Shown in pieces: positions 16,257 through 24,880 of a DNA stretch of 64,000 nucleotides. The stretch's first letter is position 1; the number at the start of each line of letters is the position of its first letter. A program made the position numbers and the translations under genes. The notes beneath the pieces are model-generated. The model was not told where the DNA came from and ran no database searches. It saw only the letters and a program-made list of their open reading frames with translations. Origin of the DNA: an uncultured Chelatococcus sp. (GTDB lineage Bacteria > Pseudomonadota > Alphaproteobacteria > Rhizobiales > Beijerinckiaceae). The stretch is from positions 1-64,000 of the forward strand of contig CALMIK010000096.1 in the NCBI GenBank assembly GCA_937863995.1. The letters run 5' to 3'.

Positions 16257-17548
16257 GTCCCGCGCCCCGGCGAGACGGGCAGCAGCACCACGAACTTTTC
16301 CGCTGCGTGCCGCACGATTCCGGCCTGCTCACCCGCCGCAGAGCCCGAGCCGAAGAAGATATCGGCGCGCGCCGGACCGACGATGGCCGATCCGGTGTCC
16401 TGAGCGATCATCAGGCGTTGCCACACCTGCGCCGGTTCATCCTGCGCGACGGGCAGCTTCGCCTCGATCCAGACAGGAAGGCCATAGGGCCAGATGGCCC
16501 GGTCGATGGCCAGCGAGCGGCCGGGCGTCAACTGAACCGACGCGCCGCCGAGCGGGCCGTGGTGGGGCAGAAGCTCGTCGGCTTCGCGAAAGAAGATGTA
16601 GGAGCGGTTGCGGCGCATCAGCAGCCGCGCCTCTTCGGGGTTGTCACGCAGCCATGCGACGAGGCGGGGCGCCGTCAGATCGGCAGGCGCGAACCCCCGC
16701 TCCGTCACCAAAAGGCGGGCGATGCCGGTATAGGCGTGACCGTTCCGGCCCGCGTAGGCGTAGCGACGCGCCGTTTCCCCTAGCGGCCCCGCTCCCTGCC
16801 CTTCTGATATGCGCACCCGCACCGAGCCCTGCACATGCGCCATGAAGGCGTCGACACGCTCGAGATAGACCAGCGCCCGCGCATCGTCACCGAGCGCGCC
16901 ATCCTCGATAGCGGCGCGGTCGGCGTAGGGTTCGAAGCGCACGCCCGTCGCCGTCTCGACGCGGCGCGCCCCGCGCAGGGCCGGATCGAGGCCGGGCACG
17001 GTCTCGCCGTCCGCCAGCGTAACGAGATCGTTTGGGCGCGCCAACAGCGGCGTGTCATGACGGGCGGTGAGCGAAAGCGCGCCACTGAACTCCGGCTCGA
17101 AATAGCCGGTGAGGAAGCCCTCACTGTCGTGGGGCCGCACGCGATGGGGCTGAAAGTGGCGCTCGAAGAAAGCCCGCGTCTCGCGCGCCGGCGTGTCTTC
17201 GGGCATAGCGATAGCTGCCTGGCAAACTGCGGTCAGCGCGGCAGAAGGCGCAACGCCCTGCCGCAGCCCGCTTTCACCGGAAACAACGCCGACGCAAGTC
17301 AGGCGGAAAGCAGCGAAGGCGGCGGCGTGATCGTCCGCCGCCCAGCCAGACAGCGCCGAAAAGGGCATGGGCTCGAGCGCCGCGCCCGCGATCTCGGGCG
17401 CGCCCCGCGGCGCCTGCTGCGGCCGGGCATGGGATGGGGATGAGGGTGTTTGCATGGCCAGCACGATGACGCAGAGATGAAACAGTCCCCGAAGCCGGCA
17501 AAAGGAACGGGGCAAACGCGCGCCGGCGCGCGCCCCACCCCGCGCCAT
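16253..17548 (-). CDS. mltA: Membrane-bound lytic murein transglycosylase A (MltA)
   Basis: The 431-residue protein has an N-terminal hydrophobic stretch (about residues 18-32) that can act as an export signal. The MltA domain follows, with its GYFEPEFSGA signature at about residue 148. A 3D domain lies at the C-terminus, seen in QDTGSAIVGPARADIFFG (about residues 383-400), which supplies the catalytic Asp. The enzyme cuts the glycan strand of peptidoglycan to 1,6-anhydro ends. It lies 5 bases downstream of the Tim44-domain gene and overlaps smr. No lipobox Cys is evident, unlike the E. coli enzyme. Confidence 0.9.
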   Translation of the reverse strand: MARGGARAGARLPRSFCRLRGLFHLCVIVLAMQTPSSPSHARPQQAPRGAPEIAGAALEPMPFSALSGWAADDHAAAFAAFRLTCVGVVSGESGLRQGVAPSAALTAVCQAAIAMPEDTPARETRAFFERHFQPHRVRPHDSEGFLTGYFEPEFSGALSLTARHDTPLLARPNDLVTLADGETVPGLDPALRGARRVETATGVRFEPYADRAAIEDGALGDDARALVYLERVDAFMAHVQGSVRVRISEGQGAGPLGETARRYAYAGRNGHAYTGIARLLVTERGFAPADLTAPRLVAWLRDNPEEARLLMRRNRSYIFFREADELLPHHGPLGGASVQLTPGRSLAIDRAIWPYGLPVWIEAKLPVAQDEPAQVWQRLMIAQDTGSAIVGPARADIFFGSGSAAGEQAGIVRHAAEKFVVLLPVSPGRGT

Positions 17549-17553
17549 GGCGA

Positions 17554-18330
17554 TTAACTGCCCGATTCGGTGGCAATGAGCAGCCAGTTCGGATCCCGGC
17601 TGCGCAGGGTGCGCGAGAACGTCCAGGTGTCGGTGACGTCGACCACCGCATCCGGCGCGCCGTCGATGACCTTGCCGTCCACGTCGTAGGTCGCCGTGAT
17701 CAGCTTCGAGGTGAAGCGCACAGTGATCTGCGCCAGCAGGCCCTGCAGGTCGACCACGACGAAATCGGCGATATCGACGGACACGAACGTGGTGTTGACG
17801 ACCTCGCCGCGCTGCTCGCGCTCACTGATGGCGCGCTCGAAGCCCTCAAACACCTCGCGCGAGAGCAGGCCTTTCAGCGTCTTGCGATCGCCCTGCGCAA
17901 ACGCCGTGACGATCAGCTCGTAAGCGCCCTTCGCGCCCTCGCGAAAAGTCCGCGCGTCGAAGGATGGCTCGGCCGCGACGATCGCATCGAGCCCGCGCGC
18001 GACCGGCGATCCCGATTCCGCGAAACCCTTCCAGCGCTCCGGATCGGCGCGATCGGGAGCGTGGGTGTCGTTCGCGGGTCCCGGCAGGCGCACGACGTTG
18101 TCGTCCGCCGTGTGTTCGCTGTTCTGGGCGGCGGACTGGCCGTTTGGTCCGGCGCCGGCGGGGGTGCCGGGCGCGTCACCGGGTTTTCCGTCCCGCTCGC
18201 GCCTGGCGAAGGGGTCGAAGGGCGGGCGCTCGTTGCCCGTGCGTTGGCCCAGCACCGAGCGCAGGCGCCAGATCACGAACACCGCGAGGCACAGAAACAC
18301 GATGGTCACAATATCAAAACTGTCCTGCAT
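17554..18330 (-). CDS. Tim44-domain (TimA-type) protein
   Basis: The 258-residue protein has one N-terminal membrane segment (about residues 6-22, FDIVTIVFLCLAVFVIWRL) and a low-complexity linker. A C-terminal Tim44-like domain covers about residues 105-258, with the motif FREGAKGAYELIVTAFAQGDRKTLKGLLS. Bacterial relatives are inner-membrane proteins linked by sequence to the mitochondrial import motor subunit, and their role is poorly defined. I chose the ATG at 18330, directly before the membrane segment, with AGGGAC upstream. It heads the tim44-mltA-smr-xre operon and diverges from secB. Confidence 0.85.
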   Translation of the reverse strand: MQDSFDIVTIVFLCLAVFVIWRLRSVLGQRTGNERPPFDPFARRERDGKPGDAPGTPAGAGPNGQSAAQNSEHTADDNVVRLPGPANDTHAPDRADPERWKGFAESGSPVARGLDAIVAAEPSFDARTFREGAKGAYELIVTAFAQGDRKTLKGLLSREVFEGFERAISEREQRGEVVNTTFVSVDIADFVVVDLQGLLAQITVRFTSKLITATYDVDGKVIDGAPDAVVDVTDTWTFSRTLRSRDPNWLLIATESGS

Positions 18331-18769
18331 GTCCCTGTCGTCTCTCTTCCTTGACCTCGTTGCCCGGAGAACGGCTCCCGCGGGAAGCCCGCTCCATCCG
18401 CGCCGACCCAGTATCATGCCATCCGGATCATAAGGCTATATGGTGGCCTTTGCTGGTAACATCCACGTTCCGTCCGAACAAGAATGCGTTGCATCATCTT
18501 CCGATAAAAGCACTCTTTGGAGCTAAGCCGGTTGCTGGCGGAGGAGAAGTTCCCCCCGATGGACAACGGATTCTAGCATGGTTTTTACGGTTCCGCCCGG
18601 CCCCGGTGCCGCAAGCAGCGGAAATCGGGGAAAACGCACGGCGAAGGGCCGATATTGCGCGCGGTGATCCGCATATGCGGCTTGCGTTCACAATTATAAA
18701 AGTCCACACGTCTATTGAACGGTGCCCGGCCTCCGGCCGCCTTTTTTCGAAGCCATCGGAGAAATTCGA
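18331..18769. other. Divergent control region between the Tim44-domain gene and secB
   Basis: These 439 bases hold no credible gene. A perfect 12-base palindrome, CCGCATATGCGG, is at 18669-18680. An AT-rich run at about 18688-18700 precedes secB and may contain its promoter. Nothing else could be assigned. Confidence 0.4.
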
Positions 18770-19252
18770 ATGACCGACGCAGCAGACATCAACCAGACCA
18801 GCGAAGGGCCGATCCTCAACGCTCTTGCGCAGTACATCAAGGATTTCTCCTTCGAGAACCCTAACGCGCCCCGCTCGCTCGCGCCGCAGGAAAAGTCGCC
18901 GGAGATCTCGATCCAGGTCAACGTCGGCGGCAACCAGATCGGCGAGGAAGACTATGTTGTCGACCTGACGCTCGAGGGCAAGGCGACTGTCGATGACGAG
19001 CTGCTGTTCGCGTTCGAGCTGGTGTACGGCGGCGTCTTCCGCCTGCGCAACGTGCCGCAGGAGCACATTCATCCCACGGTGATGATCGAGTTCCCGCGCC
19101 TGCTGTTCCCCTTCGCGCGCCAGATCATCGCCGACGCGGTTCGCAACGGCGGCTTCCCGCCCCTGTTCATCGATCCGATCGACTTCACCGCGCTCTACCG
19201 CCAGAAGGTCGCCGAGCTGCAGGCGGAACAGGCCAACGCCACCGTCTCCTGA
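18770..19252 (+). CDS. secB: Protein-export chaperone SecB
   Basis: The 160-residue protein keeps unfolded precursors export-competent and passes them to SecA. The family core is intact: [14 protein letters not shown] near the start, [19 protein letters not shown] in the middle, and [22 protein letters not shown] towards the end. The ATG at 18770 has GGAGAA seven bases upstream and gives the normal family length. The frame is open to 18722, but those residues are not conserved. A strong terminator follows. Confidence 0.95.
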   Translation: MTDAADINQTSEGPILNALAQYIKDFSFENPNAPRSLAPQEKSPEISIQVNVGGNQIGEEDYVVDLTLEGKATVDDELLFAFELVYGGVFRLRNVPQEHIHPTVMIEFPRLLFPFARQIIADAVRNGGFPPLFIDPIDFTALYRQKVAELQAEQANATVS

Positions 19253-19272
19253 AATTCGACGGTATGACATGA

Positions 19273-19314
19273 GAAGCGCCGGGTATGACCGATCATCCCC
19301 GGCGCTTCTTTTTT
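19273..19314 (+). terminator. Rho-independent terminator of secB
   Basis: The arms GAAGCGCCGGG (19273-19283) and CCCGGCGCTTC (19298-19308) pair perfectly over 11 bases, followed by six T residues. It ends the secB transcript before the convergent dnaQ gene. Confidence 0.9.
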
Positions 19315-19343
19315 GTGTTTCGGTGAAACGTCGAAACGCCTTA
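19314..19343. repeat. Palindromic intergenic repeat, half copy 2
   Basis: The stretch GTGTTTCGGTGAAACGTCG followed by AAACGCCTTA matches the right half of the palindromes at 2562-2601 and 32881-32920. Its last three bases form the stop codon of dnaQ on the other strand. The left half has been replaced by the secB terminator. Confidence 0.6.
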
Positions 19344-20072
19344 CCCGCTGAATGTCTTCCAGACGCTGCCCGCGCCGAGACTGTCCACCAGCGCCGCGTG
19401 GGCCGCGCGCTCGGCATCGGTGAGCCGCGACGCGAGAGGCGCAGGCCGGGTTGCGGCGGCAACACGTTTACCGCCACTGCCAACCGCCGCTGAGGGCAGG
19501 ATGCTCAGGCCGAGATCGGCCTGCCGTCCGCCCAGCAGTTCGATATAGACTTCCGCCAGAATTTCCGCGTCGAGCAATGCGCCATGCTTGGTGCGCTTCG
19601 CGTTGTCGATGTTGTAGCGGGCGCACAGCGCATCGAGGTTGTTGGGCGCGCCGGGGTGCTTGCGCCGGGCCAGAATCAGCGTGTCGACCAGCCTCTCCGA
19701 CGCCAGCGGCGCGATTTCGAGACGCTTGAACTCGGCGTTGATGAACATCGCATCGAAGCTGATGTTGTGCGCGACGAGCGGCGAATCGCCGATGAAGGCG
19801 CGAAAACCCTCCACCACCTTTGCGAACACCGGTTTGTCGGACAGGAACGCGTCCGAGAGGCCGTGAACCTTGAACGCGCCCTCGCTCATGGGCCGCTGCG
19901 GGTTGATGTAGGCGTGGAACGTGCGGCCCGTCGGCACCGTGTTGATCAGCTCGACGCAACCGATCTCGACCACACGGTCGCCGGTAGCGGGATCGACACC
20001 GGTGGTTTCCGTGTCGAAAACGACCTCGCGCACGTTGGCTCCGGACGAAGACGATGATGCAGATGAAGACAC
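19341..20072 (-). CDS. dnaQ: DNA polymerase III epsilon subunit (3'-5' exonuclease)
   Basis: The 243-residue protein provides proofreading for the replicative polymerase. The three exonuclease motifs of the DEDDh class are present: VVFDTETTG (about residues 17-25), HNISFDAMFINAEF (about 100-113) and HGALLDAEILAEVY (about 163-176). The first eleven residues are mostly Ser and Ala and are not conserved. The C-terminal tail resembles the part that binds the alpha subunit. It is the first member of the minus-strand group ending left of the origin; coaE lies 36 bases upstream of its start. Confidence 0.94.
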   Translation of the reverse strand: MSSSASSSSSGANVREVVFDTETTGVDPATGDRVVEIGCVELINTVPTGRTFHAYINPQRPMSEGAFKVHGLSDAFLSDKPVFAKVVEGFRAFIGDSPLVAHNISFDAMFINAEFKRLEIAPLASERLVDTLILARRKHPGAPNNLDALCARYNIDNAKRTKHGALLDAEILAEVYIELLGGRQADLGLSILPSAAVGSGGKRVAAATRPAPLASRLTDAERAAHAALVDSLGAGSVWKTFSG

Positions 20073-20108
20073 GGCCTGAAACCTGAATTGAGACCCGAAC
20101 GATGCGCT

Positions 20109-20714
20109 TTACGGCGCGGCGCGACCCGAACGGCCGGCGACAGCGGCGATAATATCGCGCACCTGCGCCTCGGCTTCATCGAGTCCCTTCGAGCTGTCCA
20201 CGACAAAATCCGCCCGGCGGCGTTTCTCGGCATCGGGCAGTTGTTTCACGTGAATCCGCTCGAACCGTTCCACCGTCATGCCGGGCCGCGCCAGCACGCG
20301 CGCGCGCTGCACCTCCGCCGGCGCGGACACCACCACCACCGCATCGCACCGCGCCTCGGCGCCGGTCTCGAACAGCAGCGGAATGTCCAGTACGACGAGC
20401 GGCGCGCCATTGCGGCGCGCCTCATCGAGGAAGGCTTTCTCCTCCTCGCGCACCAGCGGGTGCACGATGGCCTCCAGCCGCGCCAGCGCCTGCCCGTCGC
20501 CAAGAACACGCTCGCCGAGACGCTGGCGGTCGACGGCACCGTCAACCACGACACCCGGAAACGCGGCCTCGACCAGCGGTGCGGCCCTGCCGGCATAAAG
20601 GGCATGGACGGCGGCATCGGAATCGTAGACCGGCACGCCGGCCTTGCGGAAGAAACCCGCCGAGGTCGACTTGCCCATGCCAATCGACCCGGTCAACCCC
20701 AGCACGAATGTCAT
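20109..20714 (-). CDS. coaE: Dephospho-CoA kinase
   Basis: The 201-residue kinase performs the last step of coenzyme A synthesis. The Walker A motif is [13 protein letters not shown] at the very N-terminus, followed by [10 protein letters not shown] and the DIPLLFE motif at about residues 100-106. Its ATG overlaps the aroE stop by four bases, with GGAGGCGGG just upstream, so expression is coupled to aroE. The coding stretch contains a parS-like 16-mer at 20242-20257. Confidence 0.94.
   Translation of the reverse strand: MTFVLGLTGSIGMGKSTSAGFFRKAGVPVYDSDAAVHALYAGRAAPLVEAAFPGVVVDGAVDRQRLGERVLGDGQALARLEAIVHPLVREEEKAFLDEARRNGAPLVVLDIPLLFETGAEARCDAVVVVSAPAEVQRARVLARPGMTVERFERIHVKQLPDAEKRRRADFVVDSSKGLDEAEAQVRDIIAAVAGRSGRAAP
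20242..20257. other. parS-like site inside coaE
   Basis: TGTTTCACGTGAATCC matches 14 of 16 bases of the ParB-binding consensus TGTTTCACGTGAAACA. It lies about 3 kb left of the oriC gap. Two mismatches in the right arm make binding uncertain. Confidence 0.4.
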
Positions 20715-21598
20715 CCCGCCGCCTCCGGATGCTGTTTCAGAATATCCGCTTCGATGTAGGTGCGCAGCGCGTCCGTCACCACCGGGCGGCGGCCGAACCA
20801 GCGCTCGAAGCCCGGCACCGCCTGATGCAGCAGCATGCCGAGGCCGCCCACGGTGCGCAGGCCTCTCGCCGCCGCCGCATGCAGGATCGGCGTGACCAGC
20901 GGCACGTAGACCGCATCCGTCACCACCGCCGTGGCCGGCAACGCGCCAAGATCGATGGAAAGCGGAGGCTGGCCATGCATGCCGAGCGAGGTGGTGTTGA
21001 CCACGAGGCCGCTCGTGGGCAGATGAGCGGAGAGATCCGCCCACCCTGCGGCCGCGACGCGTTCGTGTCCGAATTCCGGCGCGAAGTGATCGGCGATGGC
21101 CTGAGCGCGCTCGACCGTGCGGTTGACGATGACGACGCGGCTGACGCCCCGGCGCAGCAGGCCATAGACGATGGCCCGAGCGGCGCCACCCGCGCCCAGC
21201 ACCGTGGCCACGCGCGTTTCCCCGTCCCAGCCCGGAGCGCCGGCGTCGAGATTGGCCAGAAAGCCCTCCACATCGGTGTTGTCGCCCCACAGCACATCGC
21301 CATCGAACCAAAGCGTGTTGACGGCATTGAGCGCCGCAGCCGTGGCGGTCAAACGCCCCGCAAGCCGAAAAGCCGCTTCCTTGTGGGGGATCGTGACGTT
21401 GCCCCCGGTGAAACCGTTGTCACGCAGCGCGCCAACGAAGGCCTGCAAATCCTCCGGCGCCGTCTCGGCGAACGCATAACGGCCCGGAAGATCGTACTCA
21501 CGCAGCCAGAAATTATGGATCAGCGGCGACCGGCTGTGTCCCACGGGGTAGCCGATGATGCACGCCGCTGGCGCGGCTTGGTCGGAAATGTTCGGCAT
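20711..21598 (-). CDS. aroE: Shikimate dehydrogenase (NADP+)
   Basis: The 295-residue enzyme reduces 3-dehydroshikimate in aromatic amino acid synthesis. The shikimate site is seen in [16 protein letters not shown] and in [13 protein letters not shown], whose Lys is catalytic. The NADP-binding loop [16 protein letters not shown] and the NRTVERA motif follow. It lies nine bases downstream of maf and overlaps coaE. The order maf-aroE-coaE-dnaQ is conserved next to the alphaproteobacterial origin. Confidence 0.95.
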   Translation of the reverse strand: MPNISDQAAPAACIIGYPVGHSRSPLIHNFWLREYDLPGRYAFAETAPEDLQAFVGALRDNGFTGGNVTIPHKEAAFRLAGRLTATAAALNAVNTLWFDGDVLWGDNTDVEGFLANLDAGAPGWDGETRVATVLGAGGAARAIVYGLLRRGVSRVVIVNRTVERAQAIADHFAPEFGHERVAAAGWADLSAHLPTSGLVVNTTSLGMHGQPPLSIDLGALPATAVVTDAVYVPLVTPILHAAAARGLRTVGGLGMLLHQAVPGFERWFGRRPVVTDALRTYIEADILKQHPEAAG

Positions 21599-21607
21599 CG
21601 GATCGTC

Positions 21608-22246
21608 CTATGCTGCCAGGTAGTTTTCCGCCCGCAGGAATGCCAGCAGCGGCAGCAGCGGCAGGCCCAGGATGGTAAAGTGATCGCCAACGATGCGCGA
21701 GAAAAGCTGGATACCGATGCCCTCGACCTGATATCCGCCGACGCTTGTGAGCACCGCGTCACCCACCGCCTCGACGTAACGGGCGATGAACGCCTCGTCG
21801 AGCGGCCGCACGGTCAGGTCAGCGGTGGCGACGGTTTCGAACACCACGACGCCGTCAATCGCAAGTGCGGCAGCCGAATGCAGATGGTGGGTGCGGCCAG
21901 CGAGCGCTGCGATCTGCGCGCGGGCGCTTTCAGGGTCCGCCGGCTTATGGAACTGCTCGCCCTCGCATTCGAGCGTCTGATCGGCGCCGAGCACAAGCCG
22001 GCCGGGCTCGCGACCGCTCACAGCCAGCGCCTTTTCACGTGCAAGCAACAGCGCAAGATCCTCGACCGGCGCGCCGGAGCTGTGAAACCCCGCCTCGATG
22101 GCGCGCTCGTCGACGCCCGGTTGGCGCGTCTCGGCGAAGATGCCGGCAGCCTCGACCATCGCCCGGCGGGTTTTGCTCGTGGAAGCAAGAATGAGCGGCT
22201 GGGGCGCAATCCACAGCGGCGGCGGCTTCGGTTCCGTCATCGGCAA
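21608..22246 (-). CDS. maf: Maf-family nucleoside triphosphate pyrophosphatase
   Basis: The 212-residue protein has the Maf opening motif LILASTSKTRRAM, the VDER motif, and the catalytic GADQTLECEG near residue 87. Maf proteins remove non-canonical or surplus nucleotides such as dTTP, UTP or m7GTP by pyrophosphate release. The alphaproteobacterial origin-linked copy belongs to the branch next to aroE. The exact nucleotide preference cannot be read from sequence here. The gene begins 9 bases after the DUF299 gene stop, so it is in the same operon. Confidence 0.88.
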   Translation of the reverse strand: MPMTEPKPPPLWIAPQPLILASTSKTRRAMVEAAGIFAETRQPGVDERAIEAGFHSSGAPVEDLALLLAREKALAVSGREPGRLVLGADQTLECEGEQFHKPADPESARAQIAALAGRTHHLHSAAALAIDGVVVFETVATADLTVRPLDEAFIARYVEAVGDAVLTSVGGYQVEGIGIQLFSRIVGDHFTILGLPLLPLLAFLRAENYLAA

Positions 22247-22255
22247 TTCCCCGCG

Positions 22256-23098
22256 TTAGAGATCGACGAGTTTCAGGCGATGCGCGCCCAGCAACTCCAT
22301 AATAGCGGCCGCCGTCTCCTCGATCGATCGCCGGGTGACGTCGATCACCGGCCAATCGTAGCGGGCGCACAGTTTTCGCGACTCCGCGATCTCCGCTGCC
22401 ACCGCATCCCGGTCGACATAAGCGGAATCGTCGTTCGCATTGAGGCTCAACAGCCGGTTCTGGCGAATCTGCACGATGCGATCCGGGCTGGCGACAAGCC
22501 CGACGACAAGCGGATTTTTCATACCGCCCAGACTTTCCGGCAACGGCAAGCCCGGCACCAGCGGCACGTTCGCCGTCTTGATGCCGCGGTTGGCCAGATA
22601 GATGGCGGTCGGCGTCTTCGACGTGCGGCTCACCCCCACCAGGATGACATCTGCGGCGCCCAGATCGGTTCCCGTCTGCCCGTCGTCATGGGCGAGCGTG
22701 TAGTTCATCGCATCGATGCGTTTGAAATACTCGGCGTTCAGCGTGTGCTGCGCGCCGGGACGGGCGATGGTTTCCGTGCCGAGATAGGACTGAAAGAGAT
22801 TGACCACCGGGTCGAGCACCGACAACACAGGCATGCTCTCGGCGGCGCACACACGCTCGAGTTCGCCGGCAAGCTCCTCGTTGACGAGCGTGTAAAGCAC
22901 GATGCCCGGCTCGGCGCCGATGGCCGAGAGCGCCCGCTCGAGCTGCGTCTGCGAGCGAACCAGCGGGTAGACATGCTCTATCGCCGAGATGCCTTCATAT
23001 TGCGCTGCGACCGCACGGCTCACGGCCAGCAGGGTCTCGCCGGTCGAATCCGACACCAGATGCAGATGGAAATAGCTTCGATTCACGTCGTCCCCCAC
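22256..23098 (-). CDS. DUF299 pyruvate, phosphate dikinase regulatory protein
   Basis: The 280-residue protein begins [14 protein letters not shown] and carries the P-loop [10 protein letters not shown] at about residues 150-160, both hallmarks of DUF299. Characterised members phosphorylate PPDK or PEP synthetase on a Thr two residues before the catalytic His, using ADP, and also reverse it with phosphate. The gene borders the replication origin on its left side, exactly as the RP001-type gene does in Caulobacter. A truncated PPDK-like protein with the required TSH motif is encoded at 61-62.6 kb. No full PPDK is seen in the window. Confidence 0.9.
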   Translation of the reverse strand: MGDDVNRSYFHLHLVSDSTGETLLAVSRAVAAQYEGISAIEHVYPLVRSQTQLERALSAIGAEPGIVLYTLVNEELAGELERVCAAESMPVLSVLDPVVNLFQSYLGTETIARPGAQHTLNAEYFKRIDAMNYTLAHDDGQTGTDLGAADVILVGVSRTSKTPTAIYLANRGIKTANVPLVPGLPLPESLGGMKNPLVVGLVASPDRIVQIRQNRLLSLNANDDSAYVDRDAVAAEIAESRKLCARYDWPVIDVTRRSIEETAAAIMELLGAHRLKLVDL

Positions 23099-23225
23099 AT
23101 CCGTTGCCCATATTGCGGTTTACCACCGACCGGATCAACTGCGAAGCCCGACGCGCGGCAAAACCCCTCCCGTCGCGCCTGACAGGCACCGATTCTCTCC
23201 GCCGCGATTCTCTTGGCCGCATGCC

Positions 23226-23241
23226 GGATTCACGTGAAACA
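23226..23241. other. parS-like site inside the origin region
   Basis: GGATTCACGTGAAACA matches 14 of 16 bases of the parS consensus. The right arm and the central CACGTG are perfect, and the two mismatches are in the left arm. Its position within oriC would tether ParB to the origin. Confidence 0.45.
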
Positions 23242-23294
23242 TGGAAGAGCCATTCGCATCGGCTCCACAGAATCACCAATGGGGAGTCGATAGA

Positions 23295-23315
23295 CGTGGA
23301 TAACGGATCGTTAAC
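23295..23315. promoter_or_regulatory. Overlapping DnaA box and CtrA-like site
   Basis: CGTGGATAA (8 of 9 to the DnaA box read on this strand) shares its last four bases with ATAA-N7-TTAAC, a one-mismatch CtrA site. The shared 13-mer ACGGATCGTTAAC also occurs in the perfect CtrA site at 23463-23478. The overlap suggests competition between initiator and repressor. Confidence 0.6.
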
Positions 23316-23462
23316 GCACACCCCCTTTGCCACCCCTGTGGGAGAAGCTGAATCTTCTCAACAGGCCCTCCGATGTGGTCTGAATCCGCCTGCTTCGATT
23401 CACCGACGTGGACAACCGATCGGCCATCGCCGCCGCCGCCAATCGTTAACAGAAGGTAAATA

Positions 23463-23478
23463 TTAACGGATCGTTAAC
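23463..23478. promoter_or_regulatory. CtrA-binding site
   Basis: The sequence TTAACGGATCGTTAAC is an exact TTAA-N7-TTAAC match. In Caulobacter, CtrA sites of this form silence the origin in non-replicating cells. Here it lies 171 bases upstream of hemE, so it may also affect that promoter. Confidence 0.7.
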
Positions 23479-23649
23479 GAATGACCCCAGCTGGAACGCC
23501 TCGAAACCGCGTCGTTTGGCCCGCTTCCCGGCGATGCGAATCTGGGGATGACATGTGGATGCCGTTGGAGCGGCCCAATCCTCTGGCCAACAAGAACAAC
23601 AGAGTCCATAAAAAGAAAATTCTTTGATTTAAGACAGGAGTGATGGATC

Positions 23650-24723
23650 GTGGTGGCAGATCCGATAAAGGGTAATAGAGACGGTAACGAACGCATTCGT
23701 GAGAAGCCTGCCTTGCTGCGTGTGCTCTCCGGTGAAACGCTGGCGACCCCTCCCCTCTGGATGATGCGCCAGGCCGGACGCTATCTCCCCGAGTATCGCG
23801 CACTGCGCACTGAAGCAGGATCGTTCCTCGACCTTTGCTACAATCCGGAAATGGCCGCCGAGGTAACGCTGCAACCCATTCGCCGTTTCGGCTTCGACGC
23901 GGCAATCCTGTTCAGCGATATCCTCGTGGTTCCCGATGCGCTGGGCCAGAAGGTGAGCTTTGCCGAGGGAGAGGGTCCGCGGCTCGACCCGCTGACGCCG
24001 GAAAAGGGACTGTCCGCCCTTGCCACCGAACTCGACGCCGACAGGCTGGCGCCAGTCTATCAGACGGTGACCGCCGTGCGCGCTGCGCTCGCCCACGAAG
24101 TCACGCTCATCGGCTTCGCCGGCGCTCCATGGACCGTCGCGAGCTACATGATCGCCGGCAAGAGCACGCCCGATCAGGCCCCTGCCCGGCTTTTCGCCTA
24201 CCAGCACGCGGCGCTTTTCGACAGTCTCATCGACCGCCTGGTAACGGCGACAGCGGCCCATCTCCTGCACCAGATCGACGCGGGTGCTCAGGCGGTGCAG
24301 ATTTTCGAAAGTTTTGCCGGCGCGCTACCGCCCGAGCTGTTCAGAAAGCTGTCGCTGGCGCCCATAAGCCGTATCGTCGATATCGTGCGCGCCAGCCGTC
24401 CCGGTGTTCCTATCATCGTCTTTGCCCGGGGTGCGGGAGCCGGGGTTGAGGAACTCGCGGCTTCCGGCATCGCCGATACTGTGGGTCTCGACTGGACCAT
24501 CGATCCGTGGCGCGCCCGCGAGACGATCCAGCCTCTTCGGCCGGTGCAGGGCAACCTCGATCCGCTGGCGCTGATTGCGGGCGGCGACGTGCTGGCGCGT
24601 GCTGTCAACACCATCCGCGAGGCATTGGGAAGCGGGCCGCATGTGTTCAACCTCGGCCACGGAATCCTGCCTCAAACCCCGATAGCGCATGTCGAAGAGC
24701 TTGTCCGGTTGGTTCGCGGGTAA
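23650..24723 (+). CDS. hemE: Uroporphyrinogen decarboxylase
   Basis: The 357-residue enzyme converts uroporphyrinogen III to coproporphyrinogen III in haem synthesis. Both family signatures are intact: PPLWMMRQAGRYLPEYR at about residues 35-51 and GFAGAPWTVASYM at about residues 155-167. The start is GTG at 23650 with AGGAG ten bases upstream. An ATG at 23643 is in another frame and leads to an early stop. It lies at the right edge of oriC, followed by hemJ. Confidence 0.95.
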   Translation: MVADPIKGNRDGNERIREKPALLRVLSGETLATPPLWMMRQAGRYLPEYRALRTEAGSFLDLCYNPEMAAEVTLQPIRRFGFDAAILFSDILVVPDALGQKVSFAEGEGPRLDPLTPEKGLSALATELDADRLAPVYQTVTAVRAALAHEVTLIGFAGAPWTVASYMIAGKSTPDQAPARLFAYQHAALFDSLIDRLVTATAAHLLHQIDAGAQAVQIFESFAGALPPELFRKLSLAPISRIVDIVRASRPGVPIIVFARGAGAGVEELAASGIADTVGLDWTIDPWRARETIQPLRPVQGNLDPLALIAGGDVLARAVNTIREALGSGPHVFNLGHGILPQTPIAHVEELVRLVRG

Positions 24724-24880
24724 GTCAACTTATTGATAATAATGAAAAAAACCAAATTTTTTGAAAAGATTCAGTCTCGGGTCTTGCGGCTTGGCCGCTC
24801 ACTTGAAAGAGTGCATCGGGCAGCGACGATTCTCGTCAGCACGACAATGGCCGCACGGGCCGCACGATCCGGGGCGAACG

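Larger units (their letters stand above)
23099..23649. other. oriC: Chromosomal replication origin
   Basis: This 551-base gap lies between the DUF299 gene and hemE, the place of oriC in Caulobacter and many other alphaproteobacteria. It has an exact CtrA-type site (TTAA-N7-TTAAC, 23463-23478) and a near copy at 23300-23315. DnaA-box-like sites are CGTGGATAA (23295-23303), CGTGGACAA (23407-23415) and TGTGGATGC (23554-23562). A parS-like site is at 23226-23241. The run at 23607-23635 is AT-rich and could be the unwinding element. No protein gene fits. Confidence 0.8.

Noticed and set aside
22033..22048. Another CACGTG palindrome (TTTTCACGTGCAAGC) in maf
   Set aside because: Too many mismatches to the parS consensus outside the central six bases.
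20579..23182. Very long plus-strand frame (867 residues) opposite coaE, aroE, maf and the DUF299 gene
   Set aside because: It mirrors four well-recognised minus-strand genes and is rich in Arg, His and Asp, as expected for an antisense frame.
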